NCBI GenBank assembly: GCA_020080175.1 | Contig: JAGHQL010000115.1 | Coordinates: forward strand, 1 to 64,000 | Source: Glutinoglossum americanum | Taxonomy: Eukaryota; Ascomycota; Geoglossomycetes; Geoglossales; Geoglossaceae | DNA: 64,000 nt | Direction of reading: 5' to 3' | Part shown: positions 1-11,475 of the stretch, piece after piece | Numbering within the stretch: position 1 is the first letter of the stretch | Layout: every line of letters starts with the position of its first letter | Made by a program: the position numbers and the translations under genes | Notes under the pieces: generated by a model | The model's input: only the letters and a program-made list of their open reading frames with translations | The model's database searches: none | Told to the model about the DNA's origin: nothing

Positions 1-3000
1 AAAAAAAAAAAAAAAAAAAGAGCTAAAAACCGCACTTGCATGCGCCGGGGCGCAAAGATCGCCTACAGGGGGGGGGCCCGGCGTTGGTGTCGGTGTCGGT
101 GTCGGTGTGTGTGTCTCTCGTCTCTGACACCCCGCCAGCAAACCAAACCAAAAACGAACCATAATTTCTTTTTTTCCCTTCCTCTTCTCTTCCTACCCTC
201 ACCAGCTTTCGGGGCAGGGATTTTGCTCTTGTGTTGTTTTTTCTTTTTCTTCCTCGTTCTTTGGTTGGAAGGGGACGAGGGTGTTTTTCTTTTTTAGGGT
301 AGGGCTTCTTTTTTTGTGCGCTGCTTACTGTGGTCCACAAAGGAGGAGGAGGGAGGAGGGTTTGGTTGGTGTGCGGGAACTGCGGAGAGAGAGAGAGGGA
401 GGGTGAGTGGCTTTTTTTTTTGGAGCCCTGTCGAATCCCGTCCTCGTCCTCGTGGTGTTTTTTTCTCTAAACGCTTGACGTTTCGAAAACTACAGCGATT
501 TTGCCCGCGAGGCAGAAAGGTGTTTAAAGAAACGGATTTTCGGATGGTAAAAAAAAAGTGAAAGAGTTGGTGACTAGCTAGAAAAAAAGAAAAAAAAAAA
601 AAAAAGAAAGATTCCTCCCAAAGCCGACATTTGTCTGCGCCACACACACGGACCAGGTCTCACAGGTTGCTACGCTCGATGGGAAATACGAATATCACAT
701 CGTATTTCCACCGCAAAGGCGGATTGCTGTGTGCCGAAATCCTCAGACGTCTGTGAGATTTCGGAAAAGTTACAGGACACCACACTAGTAAATGCTTCTC
801 CCCTGTCACTTGCAGGACGCGCCGTCCCACACCTTCCTCCCTACCCCCCCCCCCCTCTAGCTTTCACGTGAAAGGACGAGTCCAGCCAGGTACTTGACAT
901 CTAAAGCTGCTGCCCTCGTGGTTTCCGAGGACCTCTATTCTCTTCTCGTACATGCTTACTTCAAGCACAGATTGCTCCGGCCGCATTCCCCGCGTTGGGT
1001 TTATGCGAGCCCCGCTCTGCACGCAGGACTACTGTTTCGGGAGCTTCTCCCCTTGATAAGAGAAAGTACGAAGGTAGCTGAGCCGGCCTTTTCCTCCGTG
1101 GCATTGTGGTCCCAAGAATAGTGCACCCGGGCCAGCCCTTATCTCAGACACACTGCGGCATCGGCCCGCACCAAAAAAAAATATTTGGGCGATCCCGAAA
1201 TCTAATGGTGCTCTCCCCGTGTCAACATCTATCTTCTGCATCGCGAAGAAGGATTGGCGGATAACCGACTTCCCCGCCCTCAAGTCTTGTGGAGGAGAGG
1301 AAAATGAAAAAAGGTTCATGATGAAGGGCGAATGGGTAAACCTGGATGGCGCAATCAAGAAACCGCCCTGGACTTCAGCCCGGTTCGAAATCCGATCGTT
1401 GGCCATCCGTTCTGGCACCTGCTCGCGATAACGATGGATGCCTAGCGAAACCATACGAGGAGGCGCAATTCGAAGCCCAACAGATGCAGGATGTGCATGC
1501 TGCAGGATGCGATGCACCTTGGCATACATAGGCTGTATCTGGAGGCTGACCAGGAATTGTTAATTTGGTAGCGGTTCCCTGTAATCTGTACACACATAGG
1601 GATAACGAACAGTGTCCGTAGTATATCGTGGGGGGTTCTCTCGACTTTCAAGCTTTTTGAAACTATGGCGGATTAGCGACGATGGCGATATGGGGGTCAT
1701 CCGAAGAGTTCGCCGAAATCGGCAAGCCGCTGCACTGGCCGCAATGAGATACCGTCTCGAAGATGGCTGTGGCTGGGAGAAAACGTGCGAATCGGCGTTC
1801 GGTGTTATCACCAAGGAACCATACGTTCCGTGTTTAACGGCCGATGGCGTGATATGAAGTTGTGATTGGTTGCCCAGTTTTCCGACCCAACGTTCGATTG
1901 CAATGCCGCCCTCAAGCGAGCAACGGCATGGTTTCGCCACGGACCCATAAAAAAAAATCATCGCTGCTACCGAGCCGCAGTAGTTAGTGAAGTACCCCAC
2001 CCAATAATATCCCCAACAGGCTTAACTGCCAATGTCGGAAGCGTAAGATACGACAAGTTTAATTTTCAACTGGGCTGCACCAACTGAAAACTGAAGATGG
2101 AATGACTCGCGCCGTCGCCCATACATCGTAGATTGAGCTTGTATCCTGCAGCTCTGGTTGATCTGCAAGTAATCTCTCTCCTCGGAGTTCCAACCTGCAT
2201 CTAGCTTTAGTAATCCGCCCTCTCTTCCCCCGACTCCATAATTTCTAATTCGCGAATTCTTCCAGGTCCCAAGAGCCAGGACTTGTCATGAGGATATGTG
2301 GAGTTCTGCGTCGTACGTAAGTTGACACCCATGCCTGTGGCGCGTTGTCCTCGTACGACGCCGGTGTATGGAATATTCCCCAGCATGAAGAGTTCGATAC
2401 GGACCCAAACTCTATCGCTCTCTGGGGCGCCTGCAATGCCAATATTTGCCTGCACGCAAGTCGCCGAGGAAGGCTCCAACAAAACCATTCCTCGCTTGTT
2501 TTCAACCACGCCACCGACGAAACTCAACGGCCGGCCGCACACGGCACGAATCGAATTTTACCCATCGCCCACCGCCTTTTCGCATATTCGCAGAGGCTTT
2601 GCGGTGTTTGTTGATGGCTGGACACCATCGCTCGCCGTGTAGCATTGACTCTAGGATGATAGTTTTTCATGATGCCCCAACTCTTGCAATGGCCCCCGCG
2701 ATACGCTGAACCTTCTGTTGACACCATTCACTTAGCGCCCAGATAGAATTAACGCTTATCCATGATCAGGGTTTACCCTAAGAACGCCGTTTTCGGCCGG
2801 CAGGATCTCCACGGGCCGCGTTAGGAACCCTGCTTGCGCTCACAGCAAGTCTAGCTCTCGCAAGCTGGGGCAGATATATCTAAGGTATCGAAATCGTAGA
2901 GTAATGGATCAGGATTGATACACTAGGATAGATACCCCTGGAGGATCAGGATAAACCGTGCCGCCCGCCAAGTCCCTGTCTTGCAGTTCCCTTGAAGTTG

Positions 3001-3846
3001 TTGGGGGGGGCTAGTCAGGATAGATGATTTAACATATCCCAGTCTCCAAGAGGTGGGATGGACAAAACGGCTAGCCCTTGGCGGTAGAGTGATCCTCGCA
3101 CCACACTTCTTTCATCCGTGCTTTTCGCCTCCGGGCTCCCGGCTGGCAGGCGGTTTCCGCCCCAATCTATCATTCACTCAAAGGGCTACCTCTTCCCTTC
3201 TTTCCTTTCTTTCTTTCCTCCACAAGTTATCTCTCCACCATCCTATAACAACTCGAAGGCCGTTGCTCGCCTCACGTCACTCCCCCCATCAACCTCCCGC
3301 AAGGTCAATATTGTTTATCTTTGTTGACTACTACGCGGTGCCGGCTTGTAGCAAGCGAGATTTGTTAATTCAGGTTTCGTTATCTCGCCGGCGGAAGGTA
3401 CAGGTAGAAAAGTCCGTATTGACTTTGTCCTGCCCTTCTGAGAATAGCACTTGAGACGGTCAATCTTCACGATTAGACTACTTACTGCTGCCCTCGAGTG
3501 GTCTTCGGAGCTTGAAACAGCTTCCTAGATCCTATATCTGTCTCTCCGCGAGATACTTCCATTACCTATTGTCCTGTGAGTATTGAATAGCTCCACAAAT
3601 CCTCGCTGCCAACAATCGTTCTCAAATAGAATCGCAATGACCCTACCCCTTTGCTACCCAAGTTATTCTCTCCTCGCTCTTATTAAGACCATTGCTTACA
3701 CGGAAATCACGACTATACAGAAAACTTCCTTGTTAATATTCTACGGTTATTTTTTAATGATATTCACGACTTTGACGTTTACCTTCGCTGCCTTTTCAGA
3801 AGCGTAAGGGTATCACTTTCATCCATCTGCTTTCCAAAGCCGTAGG
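1..3846. other. Long non-coding stretch upstream of the PP1 subunit gene
   Basis: No reading frame here looks like a protein; the open frames are short, overlap on both strands and resemble no family I know. The first 650 bases are homopolymer and purine/pyrimidine rich (poly-A at 1-19, a GGTGTC hexamer run at about 86-109). Three adjacent hairpins lie at 682-764 (separate entry). From about 3100 the sequence becomes pyrimidine rich with short upstream ATGs, as expected of the promoter and 5' leader of the gene starting at 3847. The leader may contain an intron, which I could not place. Confidence 0.6.
659..764. other. Cluster of three adjacent hairpins
   Basis: Seen directly: a 10-bp perfect inverted repeat, GGAAATACGA at 682-691 with TCGTATTTCC at 700-709 (8-base loop); CCGC/GCGG at 711-722 (4-base loop); and CCGAAATC at 734-741 with GATTTCGG at 757-764, enclosing the palindrome CAGACGTCTG at 744-753. 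In addition CTCACAG at 659-665 can pair with CTGTGAG at 751-757. The density of pairing suggests a structured RNA or a relic of an inverted-repeat element. I cannot assign a known RNA family. Confidence 0.45.
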
Positions 3847-6229
3847 ATGCCGTACACGTCGCCGTCGCAGTTGTCGCCGACCGCCTCGTATCCTACCACA
3901 CCAACCCTCAGTCGCAATGGATTCTATGCTTGCTCGTCGGAGGCGTCTGCATACCCGAACCTTCCGCGGTCGACTTCATACATGCACAGACACCGCCGGA
4001 CTCCTTCACTATCAAAGGCGATAAACTTTGCCGCACCTCGCCCCGTCACAAATCTTGACTACCATATTCCTGGGTTGGGGTTGGAGGCTTCTGCAGACGG
4101 TCGAGACCAGAGCGCAGCCCGGCCAAGGCTGAACCTAAGCCCGAGCCTTCATCAATCGCCTCCACCTATAACCGATTCAGCCATTCCTACTGGTGTTATA
4201 ATCTCGCCGCCCGACTCCGCGCAAAATTCGAGTGATGATGAATCTGTGGACAGGCCTGAGGAGAGCCGAGGAAGACAAATAGAGGAGCTCCATGAGGCGA
4301 TAATGATAATAAAACAACACCGTGACGGCTCTCCTAATTCCAAGGCCGATTCAGAGCGGCGAGAGCAAGACGAGGAGCAGGTGAAGCTGGCTTACCAGGT
4401 GGTCAACTCCCCTGTGTTCGAGTCGCCCATTCAATCCCCGTCCTCCACATCGTGTTCAAGGGAGGCTTTGCCTAAAGATGGCCGAAAGATATCTCACTCC
4501 AGGTCCTCCACTGAGTCATCGATACCGCTGGACAAGAGGGCCGAATCCCCTGATTCAAGTGACCTTGATGATGACGCGTATCGATTAACAAAGAAACCTG
4601 TGATGGTGAGGAAGAAGTCCGGCGAACTGGTCAAGCCTGCTCTCAGGCCTAGTGCGTACAGGCGCCCATCCAGCGTACCGGGTACCCCTACCTACTCCAA
4701 GGCGGTCCACTTCGACTCTCACCTCGAACATGTCCGGCACTTCTTGCAGGTAGATAAACCGCTTGCCGTTAGTGCTGGGTCTTCGCCTACTGAGTCCTAC
4801 GAAACCGAAGCTGGATTTCCTTTTGCTGACGATGACTGCTACCTGCGGTCACCACCTTTCGGGTGGGAGATCGTGTTACCTAACTTTCCAAGGGAGACGA
4901 TTGACAGAAAGTTACTACCAGTTAGGGTCGAACGGGTCTTCCTGTCTAGCGATAACAAATCGCTGATCGGGACGGTCGCCTGTGCCAACTTAGACTACAG
5001 TAAGCTCGTCGTGGCCAGGTTCACGCTGGACTTCTGGAAGACAACATCGGAGGTTATTGCAGAGTATAACAACGACGTCAGACGCAGGCATCGAGATGAC
5101 GGCTACGATCGCTTCAATTTTACCATCGAGCTGGAAGACCGGGTCAATCTTGAGAAGAAGACTCTATTCTTCTGCGTTCGCTACAATGTCAAAGGGCAAG
5201 AGTTTTGGGACAATAATGGGTCATTTAACTATCGAGTCGATTTCAGGAAGAAGACGAAACCCCAAAGTGGCACGAATGACATGCCAGGGGTTGGCTCGCG
5301 CGCTCTCCCTCGCAGCAGGCCCTTGCCGCCCATATCGTCTAGGCGGCCCGTCTCTCTTCCAGCATCGTTTGATGACCTAATTGATAGCCTTGGTCCAAAG
5401 TATGACTTTGGCCTTAAGAAGCTGCCTTTGCCCCGGGTCATTAGCGACACCTCCAGCTCTACCCCGCGCTTAAAGAGTTCGAGCTCTCTAAACGGCGTGA
5501 CCAGAGATTCTCGGACCCCCAAGCCCGGCCAGGCTTTCGGCAACCGTTACGATTTTAGTGCTTCCCTCAGCGCGGCCATCCAAGCCTCTAATAGACAGGC
5601 GGACGACGAAAGTAGGACTCCAATGCGAGACAGGGCCGAGAAAACGCCAAGAGCCGTCTCCAGTGGGAATAGTGTTGAATCACAGGGCCACTCAAAGTTC
5701 GCCCGAGCAACTGCCCCCTTAACGGCCCCTGAGTTTGTTAGGAAGAATGACCCATCATCATTGTCCAACAAAAATGTGTCCTCATCCATACAGCCTAGTG
5801 TCAAAGGCCATCCCAATCACCTTGACGAGATTCTGGACAAGTATTGTTTCGTACGTCACCAGGAACCCCCAAGGCCCGTGGCATGGACATGTGCTAACTG
5901 ACATCTCTCAGTTTGGGTCTGCCAAACGCCCACAACCTCCCATAGTGGACGGGCCCGCAGACTATGCTTCGTCCTCCGACTCCTCTGCCGGTGGGTCCGA
6001 ATCACCGACTTCCCCCCCCCCATCACCTCCGCTCGATAGTTCGCCGCTTACCGGCAACCCCAGGAGCGAGAGTCCGCGGCTAGTTCGGTCACCTTCTCCT
6101 ACAGCAATGACACACTCATACTCAGGATCGCGCTCGACTTCGCCAGCTCTATATGGTTATCCGTATCACGCTCATAACCACGGCTTAACCATAGGATTTT
6201 CACATGCACCCACGGCAATCAAAGGCTAG
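3847..6229 (+). CDS. GAC1: Glycogen-targeting regulatory subunit of protein phosphatase 1 (Gac1/Pig type, CBM21)
   Basis: Two exons, 3847-5850 and 5912-6229, around a 61-bp phase-0 intron (GTACGT donor, GCTAAC branch, CTCAG acceptor), give 773 residues. The family brings PP1 (Glc7) to glycogen so that glycogen synthase is dephosphorylated. A PP1-docking RVxF-type motif (KAVHF) lies at about 285-289. A CBM21 carbohydrate-binding domain spans about 345-467 and ends with the conserved WDNN.G.NY..F run. The splice restores the conserved motif YCFFGSAK near residue 666, which supports the intron. The flanks are Ser/Pro-rich and probably disordered and phosphorylated. The start is the first ATG after stop codons in frame. 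Only the exact yeast counterpart (Gac1, Pig1, Pig2) is uncertain. Confidence 0.93.
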
Positions 6230-8415
6230 CGTCGCTAGCTTAAGAAGAAATTTCGGGATTTCCCTACTATCGGAGTGGGGTATTCTTGCTTGGCAGTCCA
6301 ACTCTACCAGCATGCTCACGATTTAAAATTTACCTCGGGATGCGGCAACGATGGCTAGCCCAATTCGATACGACTAACCCTCGGAACTTTTAGTCAACCT
6401 ATTAGTTCGCTTGACCATGGTTGCCCTTTTTTTTCTCTTGATGGCAGACGGCTTATCGTTTGAAGCTCTTATGTTGACCAGTGGTCGGTCTTCCTAATGG
6501 GGGGTTTTTACGTGCTATTGTTCTTGCATGGGCGGCTCTTTGCTTTCCACTAAGCGACCTTTGGCGGTTCCTATCCGCTAAATTGGGGGAATAAACGTCC
6601 TGGTCGACGTTCTTAGACCAGGGTTGGGCAGGAAATCTGTTGAGTTTTCTTCGCGGCTTTTGACTTGCGTTCCGTACGTTTCTTGCATGTCGTTTCCTTT
6701 TGGTTTGGCCTCTTTGATGCTAGGCGCTTTTTGGAGTTCTGCTCTAGTTTTGTGGTTTCACTAACGCTTGCTAATAGACGGTTCGCCCATCGCCCCCCCC
6801 TTTCCATCCAAAGTGTTCATAAATTCATAGTGGTTGCGGCTAGTTTAGGCGTGGGCCTCTTGCTTGTTTCCCGCTTTCACCACGGGTATAAAAAGTTTGC
6901 GACGGATCGGTTTATGCCAATTCTCAAAGTATATCTTTTTAGTACTGATTTGCTTCTTGCTTCAGTCCATTTTCCGTCTTTGTGAGCTAGGACAGGGGAC
7001 AACATATGGGCTCCTTGAGATCCCACAGGTTGGAAATGGAGGTCTCTCCTTTCCTACCGAGCTTCGTCTCGGTTTTCTGGGGCGGGTTTGCAAAGCCAAA
7101 ATGCGAGGGAATCAGCGTTTCCTGTTTTATCCGTTTTACGGCCTCTGCAACGGCTACAGATGAATATTCACGAGAATGAAAATGAACAAAAACACGAAAA
7201 ATCAAAGTATTCAGAAGTGAGAGTGAGAACCAAGCCTCGTGGAGAGAGCAGCGGGTGTTGCCGATGAACGTTCCTTGTTTCGTGGCACCATCGTTAAACG
7301 AAGTGGAGATGCCTTCCTTGTCTAAGCATGCAAAAAAGTTGGCAGTAGGGCAAAGCGTGATGCCTCCTGTCAATCTCCCTTCCAATCTCTTTCAATCCTG
7401 GTCGAAAGCCAAGCACCAAGCACCAAGCACCAAGCACCCCAAAAAAAAGCAACACCCTTTTGGTATCCATAATTCTTTTTTCCCGCCAATGCATGAGAGG
7501 ATAATCCGGTTTTTCTCCCCTTTGCTGTATTTCAGCGAGGGGGAGCTGGGTTGGTCGGCATGGGTGTGTGTGGCTTACTACGTCTGTCACGTTATGTATG
7601 TACGCATGCACGTTACAGGCCCACACATGCGGTGAGAAAGGCGCACACGCACACACATATGGGCTTAACTTGTATGCATAACCATGTACGTGCGTATGGG
7701 ATGGGATGGGATGCGACGCGCCCCGCGGAAAACGGAGATCAAGTTGGCGGTCGAGAGCATGGGGATGTATCGTATGGCGGAGATAGGGATCGGGTCGGAT
7801 GGATGGGCTAGTAAGCTATGGGGCTGGTGCTGCTGCGGTTATGTATAATTGGGGTTTGTTTTTCTTAGCAGTCACGGAATGTGTGGGTAGGTGAGAGGGA
7901 AGAGATCCGGCCGCTTTCGGAGGGGAGAAGGGAGAGAAAAAAAGGGTCTCTTTTTGGGGGGGGTTTACAGGGATGTTGCCGTTGATGTGATGTGACTGCG
8001 GTTTTGGGGACGGTGGGGAAAAGGCCGGATGTGATTATGATATGATACACAAGGAATTGACGGATTGATTTTTTCTTTTTGAGGATCTTAATGTTGGAAA
8101 GGAGGAAAGGCTGGAAAAGGAAGAAAAAGGAAAAAGGAAAAAAGAAAAACACAAATAATTGATTGATTGAGGGGAGGGGATGACGTCGTTGCGATGAGAT
8201 GGTCTTCCGAGGACGTTATGTAAGCAAAGTGTGGCGTGTGGCGAAGGAAAAAAAAAAACTCGAGGACCAACAACATCCGTTTGGGGCAATTGGCGCCTGT
8301 TAAACGTACGATCTTTCTCTCTTTCTCCCTCTGCTGAGCTTCGTTCGATTTCTTTCCTCGTCGCCACCTGTCGGTCGGGCCGTCAATCGGGAGTAGAGAA
8401 TAAAAGAGAAAGAAG
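6230..8415. other. Intergenic DNA between the PP1 subunit and BolA genes
   Basis: No convincing gene. It should hold the 3' end of the gene ending at 6229 and the promoter of the gene starting at 8416. Four exact copies of a 7-base unit (AAGCACC) lie at 7411-7438. Short CA/TG-rich tracts occur around 7640-7690, and purine-rich tracts at 7930-8160. Confidence 0.55.
7411..7438. repeat. Minisatellite, AAGCACC x4
   Basis: Four perfect head-to-tail copies of the heptamer AAGCACC, followed directly by a C/A homopolymer stretch. No coding context. Confidence 0.85.
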
Positions 8416-8887
8416 ATGAGAGCTGCGATAGGGTGGTGGAGAAGCGGTGGCGGTGGGATTGGGAGGGGGTCTTTGCGGACGATGGGTTGGGGTGGTGGTG
8501 GTGAATCGCGGAGGGGATACTCTTCTTCATCGTCACCGTCATCATCATCTTCCTCTGCTCCTCCTCAGCCTCAATCACCGAGCGACGATCCCGCACCCTC
8601 CCCCGCGGAACGGGAAATCTACCAGAAACTCCACTCGGCGCTCTCGCCCTCCCGACTCTCCGTAGGTGTTTTTTCCCACTCACGCTAGCTAAAAAATAAT
8701 AAAAATAAACATAAAATCACAGGTCCAGGATATAAGCGGTGGTTGCGGTAGCATGTACGAGATCGTGGTGTTCTCGGAGAAATTTAGGGGGTTGGGCGAG
8801 GTGGGGAGGCAGAGGGTCGTTAATGGGGTGCTGAGGGAGGAGATGAAGGGGTGGCATGGGGTTAGAGTTAGGACAGGGGTGGAGTAG
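8416..8887 (+). CDS. BOL3: Mitochondrial BolA3-type iron-sulfur cluster protein
   Basis: Exons 8416-8661 and 8723-8887 (61-bp intron, GTAGGT...CACAG, phase 0) encode 136 residues. Downstream of a Gly/Arg/Ser-rich leader, the segment from about residue 65 on is a BolA domain. Its GGCGSMYEI motif holds the cysteine typical of the BolA3 branch, and HGVRVRT ends the domain. BolA3 proteins act late in mitochondrial Fe-S delivery with monothiol glutaredoxin/Nfu1, for [4Fe-4S] enzymes such as lipoate synthase. The leader has many Arg, almost no acidic residues and an RRGYSS motif, consistent with a matrix presequence. The start could instead be the in-frame ATG at 8482. Assignment to Bol3 rather than Bol1 rests on the GGCG motif. 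Confidence 0.9.
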
Positions 8888-10108
8888 TTGTGTGTATATA
8901 TCTTGAAGCTGTTTCTTGGTGGTTTTGTATCTAGAAAGGGAGGGTTTGGCCGCTGGTTTTCGGAGGCACTTTCATGCTCAGTCTTGCTGCTGCTTCTTGT
9001 GGATATGAGACGGCTCCCGCTCGCCTCAAGCGATAGGGCAGGTAGGGTGACTAAGCGAGTATTTAATCCCAGCAGAATGTCTTCCTGGGGAGGTACATCG
9101 GTTCGACCTCTCGCGCTCGTATACCTTCAGCAGTCTCACTAATCCACCACTCGACAGCCTGAGCCGTGACGGAAACCCAAACAACGCCTGAAACTCCACC
9201 ATGGGCCAAAGATCCAGTACACCTCGTTACCGTGCCCCCCAACTCCTCCTCAACAAGGGAATCCCACGCGTTCATCTGAGCTGAAGACGCCCTAGCTCAC
9301 TATGGCGTGAAGACCGCCTGCTTCGACTTGTTCCTGCTGGTTCGTGATCTAACGTAAGCCGCTGATTGTCCGACGGCTGGTAGATTTGGTTCGGGCGTGT
9401 CCGAACGAGCGTTATAGACGTTTGCCTCCGCTGGACGAGGGCATCCCACGCTTCATCGACCCCGCAAACCGCGAGAACTCTCTCTTACACGATGCTAGCA
9501 TGGAGTCATGTATCGCCTTACCTCCCGCTCGGGCATGGGGGTACACGTTACCTGATAACACAGCTGGGTTCGATGGCTTTTTCCTAAACGGCTCGCCAAC
9601 TCGCGCCTCAGTGGGAGATGTCCCGAATACCGTACTAGTAAAGATATTCAAGCAGAAATCAGATATTATTCGCGACAGGCCACTTCTTTGCTTCTGGTCT
9701 AGAATGGACTGGCATTTGCTCTCAAGTAATGCGATAGTGGCTAATGCTCGAACGCCATACGGCAGCTCCGGAACGACAGTGTTGGCGTCAACATGGGGGG
9801 GCATATCCCAGATGTCGAATCAGAGACCTCAGGACTTGATCCCCTGGTGGAGCCGGAGGGCGAGTCTATAGGAGCCAAGTCAGAGGATTTAAAACACATG
9901 GTTCGGCACCGCAGACGGGGGGGGGACTCTCGGGCCATTGGCTGAATGACTCCCGGCAGAGGTTTTGTTGAGAGGAGTGGAGAGGCGCTGAGGGCGCACG
10001 TCTGTGCGTAGCTAAGTACTATCTTAAGCGTGACGATTCTGCCAACTGTTACCGCCTAGCGCCACAGCCCGACCCGCCTTCCTCTTGATCACGAACCCGA
10101 AGGCAACT
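8888..10108. other. Intergenic DNA with an unassigned open frame
   Basis: A stretch at about 9386-9871 is free of stops in one forward frame (about 160 codons) and also largely open on the reverse strand. The translated product has no motif I recognise, begins without a good ATG context and has no clear splice partners. It could be a decayed gene or chance. The rest looks non-coding. Confidence 0.4.
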
Positions 10109-11475
10109 ATGACAGACGCTACATCTCCAGCTGGCGGCATATCATCCCCTAATGATATGTCATCTCTCTCGTCGTCCGGCACATTCTCTACAACGTTTGC
10201 CCGTAATTTAGTTGAAGACTATGCGAAAAACGAACATCCCTCTGATACGACGTCGAGGGTTCTGGGGGCCTTTCTCGATCATTTACCGTTAGATAGCTTA
10301 GAGGTCATTGTCGACGACATAGTCAATAATTCGAAAGATCTGCAAAAGCTGGCCATGCGCTATACGTCAACTATTCTCTTTCCTAGTAAGTTCTTTGCCT
10401 TATACGTCATTACTTTAAGCTTGTTGTGCTACACTTTTCATCTTTATTCTCCTAATCCCGTATACGTTGGCTATTCTCCTCTAGTAAGTTTATTGCTTTT
10501 ACCTAGGGAGGAGAATAGTTGACGCATGGTGCATGGCCAGTTTGCATTATATGTCGTCGCTTTATATTTTATTCTTCACGGTCGAAGTTTGTTGTGCTAC
10601 AATTTTCATCTTTATTCTCCTAGCCCTGCTCCACCTACTGACATATGACAGTTCGGGCCAGCGGTTGCAGGACGCCCAAAGCAATTTCAGCGTGTCCTGT
10701 TGATTTGGATGACGTCGATAATATTGCAGCCAAAACCAACCTTCAGAGGCGGGACCAAACCAATCTCAGGGCTAATTGCCTCTCCAGAGACAATAATCGT
10801 TGCCTATTAACCAGAACGTACGATAACAGGATGGCATGGGAGGTGCTCTCCGATGTAGAGCGACAAAATGTTGTTACTGGTGTAACAGAAGCAGCCCACA
10901 TTATCCCTTTCTCACTGGCTGCTTTCGATGAGCGTGACGTACTGTTGTTTCCCTCTCCAATAATGTTCACATTTGCTAATTCTTAGAACAGCGTCGATTC
11001 AAGGCCACAACTTGGGAGGCTATCCATCATATGTTTCCTAGCGTGCGCAACTTCTGCATAGAGGACATCAATGATCCGCATAATGCGTTGACGATGTTGT
11101 CTGGATTGCACGATGCCTTCGGCCGGTTCGAGCTGTGTCTAGAGCTAACCGTTAGTCCCCCTCCTCCTCGTTCCTTCATCGCTAATGTGGGCAAAGACGA
11201 CCCCGAATCGTTATAATCTCAGGAGATACCCCATGTTTCCTACTTCCTACAATAGCTTCTTGCCCAGTGACGATTTCGTCACATTTATGGCCCACGATGA
11301 CCGTTTTCCGCTTCCCGACCCGAAAATCCTTTCTCTCCATGCGTCCTTAGGTGCAGTTCTTAACGCATCCGGGATGGCCAAATATATCGACCGTGTCCTT
11401 ACAGACCGAGACGAGCTGTGCTGCCTTGCTGCTGATGGTAGCACGCAAACCGGATTACTGTTAATGGCGTTTTGA
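10109..11475 (+). CDS. HNH-type (HNH_2-like) domain protein
   Basis: Four exons, 10109-10385, 10652-10933, 10987-11150 and 11197-11475, give 333 residues. The conserved core runs from RDNNRCLLT through EAAHIIPFS to NALTMLSGLHDAF. This is the arrangement of fungal HNH_2 (His-Asn-His related) proteins: a cysteine/aspartate start, the AHI.P metal-binding histidine, then an N and an H in the NALTL....H.AF segment. Such proteins occur in many copies in some filamentous ascomycetes; their substrates are not known to me. The second intron uses the weaker donor GTGACG at 10934, chosen because it alone keeps the frame into RRFKATTWEAIHHMF. The first intron (266 bp) is unusually long and repeat-built (separate entry). 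Start is the ATG at 10109; nothing upstream fits. Confidence 0.8.
10372..10629 (+). repeat. Degenerate tandem copies filling the first intron of the HNH gene
   Basis: A 44-base segment at 10417-10460 recurs at 10585-10628 with about five differences. Separately, the exon edge plus 5' splice site at about 10372-10402 (CTAGTAAGTT..TTGC) recurs at about 10472-10502. The intron therefore looks built by tandem duplication of its own start, and it carries a second copy of the splice donor at 10484. Using that donor would shift the downstream frame. Confidence 0.75.

Noticed and set aside
1380-1395. GGTTCGAAATCC, resembling a tRNA B box
   Set aside because: No matching acceptor, D or anticodon arms can be drawn upstream, so it is not a tRNA.
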